From Patescibacteria group bacterium (GTDB taxonomy: Bacteria; Patescibacteriota; Patescibacteriia; 2-12-FULL-60-25), in assembly GCA_018063105.1 (NCBI GenBank), contig JAGOQX010000008.1, forward strand, positions 1 through 38,744: DNA of 38,744 bases, written 5' to 3'. Shown piece after piece: positions 37,161-38,744 of this stretch (position 1 is its first letter; the number at the start of each line of letters is the position of its first letter). The notes under the pieces were generated by a model that saw only the letters and a list, made by a program, of their open reading frames with translations, was not told where the DNA came from and ran no database searches. The position numbers and the translations under genes are program-made.

Positions 37161-37493
37161 TTGAATAAATCTGGTTCAGTAGAAGAGAATGGTGTATTCG
37201 TTGAATCATTTCGCGCAGCTCACCCTGAATACAAAATTCAATTCCAACTCGTGCGAGGCACCGTGATAGTACCAACTGTAGATAGCCCAAAACGCCCGAC
37301 AACAAAATTGTTTATGGCAATGGGACCTGGTGTGGATGAAAAGATGACCATGTACACCATTGCTCCGGGACGCGACATGCCACGTCATCCAAACCCAGGT
37401 CAGCACACAGATAAGGAGGGGAAGGTAAATGAAGAAATATTTAAACAATCATCGGACGCATGGTTTGATACGGTGATGTTGACGGGAAAATAG
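37161..37493 (+). CDS. Small unknown protein with disturbed start region
   Basis: 110 residues if started at the TTG of 37161 (MNKSGSVEENGVFVESFRAA...). The core looks like a compact alpha/beta domain (YKIQFQLVRGTVIVPTVDSP, KLFMAMGPGVDEKMTMYTIA). No family recognised. A perfect AAGGAGG (37132-37138) lies 22 nt upstream, too far for this start; a TTG at 37145 has ideal SD spacing but its frame closes after four codons. Removing one A from the A run at 37150-37154 would join that TTG to this frame and add five residues. So the true start is unclear, or the gene carries a one-base insertion or sequence error. Confidence 0.55.
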   Translation: MNKSGSVEENGVFVESFRAAHPEYKIQFQLVRGTVIVPTVDSPKRPTTKLFMAMGPGVDEKMTMYTIAPGRDMPRHPNPGQHTDKEGKVNEEIFKQSSDAWFDTVMLTGK

Positions 37494-37515
37494 TGAGGAT
37501 GCCTAGTTGCAACTT

Positions 37516-37539
37516 AAAAGCCCCTTTGTAGGGGTTTTT
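37516..37539. terminator. Terminator between the 110-aa gene and the coiled-coil gene
   Basis: CCCCT (37521-37525) and AGGGG (37530-37534) with an A run before and T run after; short stem, usable in both directions. Confidence 0.7.
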
Positions 37540-37550
37540 AATTGTAGTAT

Positions 37551-38744
37551 CTATTCAGAAAGAGACAGGTCTGGAGGCGAAGCGCCGCGTTGAAGCGAGT
37601 CACGCAATATTGCATGCGATGTATTAATTCCTTTTTTTTCAAGAACATTCTTTACATAAAACAATGTTGAAGAATCTGGTCTAAAGTGTCCTGATCCGTT
37701 GTTAATCTCCACAAGATTCCAAGAACCGTCATCTTGTTTATCAAAGGCTAATTCTCCGCCGCCATAGATGTTCTCTCCTTGGGCAAGCTCTGAATGAGCT
37801 GCTCGGCCAGTTACGGCAACACCGCGCAGTTTTTCTTCATCAGTCAGAATTGTTCCATCTGCTTTAACAACATAGATAAATTTAATCCTATTTTGCTCGA
37901 TGATTCGGGTCGTTCGACGTGCAAACTTACCCCACTCCTGTTCGCCGCCCATGGCTTGTTTGTAGTATTGAACGAGCTGCTTCATGTTTTCTTTTATTCG
38001 TTCATCAAACTCGCTAGCTATTTGACGTTTTTGTTGTGGATTTTTTTCAGCTTCAATAACGCGTGTTTTTTCTATTCGTAGTTCGGATATTGCATCTGTT
38101 GTTTTTTGAATGTGAGGTAAGCTGATAGGCAAGGATTTTATTCTTTTTTGAATAACTGAACGAGCTGCAACTGCATCTTCTGGCAACGTATGCAGTTGAT
38201 CTTCTAGTGGTAGCAACTGCAATTCGCGTGACAAGCCTTCGAGGGTAGCGACTTGTTTTTGAAGCTCTGATCGATGTCGTGTGTTTGTAGGAGATGCTTC
38301 TGTTTGTAGACTGAGTTGAGCGAGTTCCGAGCGTAGCGTTGGGAGGAGTAGTAGAACCTCAGCACGCTGAATATTGATTTTTAAGATGTCGCTTTCAAGA
38401 TTCTCCAAGCGACTTGAAAAAACTTCTGTTTTGGCAATACCATCTTCTGTTTTTTTGAGTGGATCTAGTACTTGCGCTTCTCGATAGAAACGATCCTGGG
38501 TTGCAAGATAGTTTTTAAGATCTTCAGCACGACGGAATCGTTCAGGGTGATCGTAATTACGACCACGACGAAGGTCAGTTTCTTTGATTTTTCCTTTTTT
38601 ATTTTTCTGTAGTTCTGTATTTTCTACTTCTGCATTTACTTCTTGAATTGCATCCAGTAAGAAATGATCTAGATCGAGTGCGATTCCTTCTGGGCGTGCG
38701 TAATAGCCAAGTTGTTTTCTTTCAGCCTGGCGTAGTTGTTCATC
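37551..38744 (-). CDS. Coiled-coil protein with unknown C-terminal domain, 5' end outside window
   Basis: The minus frame is open from the window edge to the stop at 37551 (397 residues seen). A start at TTG 38408 is possible, but the frame continues upstream without a stop and with the same composition (DEQLRQAERKQLGYYARPEG at the edge), so the gene is larger. Residues about 100-260 of the fragment are helical with many Glu/Lys/Gln. The last 130 form a compact domain (KFIYVVKADGTILTDEEKLR, HSELAQGENIYGGGELAFDK) with a conserved-looking VEINNGSGHFRPDSSTL near the end, possibly an active site. I do not recognise the family. No membrane segment. Confidence 0.75.
   Translation of the reverse strand, partial: DEQLRQAERKQLGYYARPEGIALDLDHFLLDAIQEVNAEVENTELQKNKKGKIKETDLRRGRNYDHPERFRRAEDLKNYLATQDRFYREAQVLDPLKKTEDGIAKTEVFSSRLENLESDILKINIQRAEVLLLLPTLRSELAQLSLQTEASPTNTRHRSELQKQVATLEGLSRELQLLPLEDQLHTLPEDAVAARSVIQKRIKSLPISLPHIQKTTDAISELRIEKTRVIEAEKNPQQKRQIASEFDERIKENMKQLVQYYKQAMGGEQEWGKFARRTTRIIEQNRIKFIYVVKADGTILTDEEKLRGVAVTGRAAHSELAQGENIYGGGELAFDKQDDGSWNLVEINNGSGHFRPDSSTLFYVKNVLEKKGINTSHAILRDSLQRGASPPDLSLSE

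Overview
The window looks like a chromosome segment of a Patescibacteria/CPR-type bacterium. Signs are compact single-copy housekeeping genes, a short four-domain ribosomal protein S1, a large membrane-anchored dipeptide-type binding protein placed after secG, secreted Ig-like proteins, and many starts with almost no 5' leader (a -10 box 6-9 nt before ATG). I do not assign a genus; the phylum is an inference from gene content and style. There is no prophage, CRISPR array or classical transposase.

Layout. 1-4.9 kb: a cut membrane protein, ftsH, a lone MazF/PemK-like toxin gene, two small AT-rich genes and rpsA (S1). 4.9-8.2 kb: an accessory stretch with a GC-rich 107-codon orphan, two paralogous NYN-domain (DUF88-like) genes of which the first is broken at its 5' end, and two unknown genes. 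8.2-11.5 kb: two exported or membrane-anchored surface proteins. 11.58-12.29 kb: a DUF559 endonuclease gene bounded by inverted cassettes of palindromic repeats, which looks like a mobile element. 12.3-16 kb: a three-gene polysaccharide operon (polyprenyl-phosphate sugar transferase and two GT4 glycosyltransferases). 16-20.2 kb: a GC-rich cluster of three unknown genes and a J-domain protein, several with clear Shine-Dalgarno sequences. 20.3-20.8 kb: rnpB (RNase P RNA).

20.8-28.2 kb: a CHASE2-adenylate/guanylate cyclase, trpS, a membrane-anchored protein, RNase J, an untranslated stretch with a probable structured small RNA, an acidic unknown protein and tRNA-Leu(CAG). 28.2-36.1 kb: secG plus the binding protein; divergent from them a DsbA-like thiol protein and a 20-cysteine exported protein with a pilin-like double membrane segment; then uvrA and a secreted Ig-like protein. 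36.1 kb to the end: a 2H-phosphoesterase-like protein, a small unknown gene and the C-terminal part of a coiled-coil protein.

How it fits together: RNA-acting functions are dense (S1, MazF-like, two NYN proteins, RNase P RNA, RNase J, 2H phosphoesterase). The envelope functions (glycan operon, SecG, binding protein, thiol protein with a Cys-rich client, Ig-like proteins) fit a small host-attached or surface-active cell. The parts most worth checking are the DUF559 repeat element, the minus-strand small RNA at 27.1-27.3 kb, the GC-rich J-domain cluster, the thiol protein/Cys-rich pair, and the two kinds of translation start.
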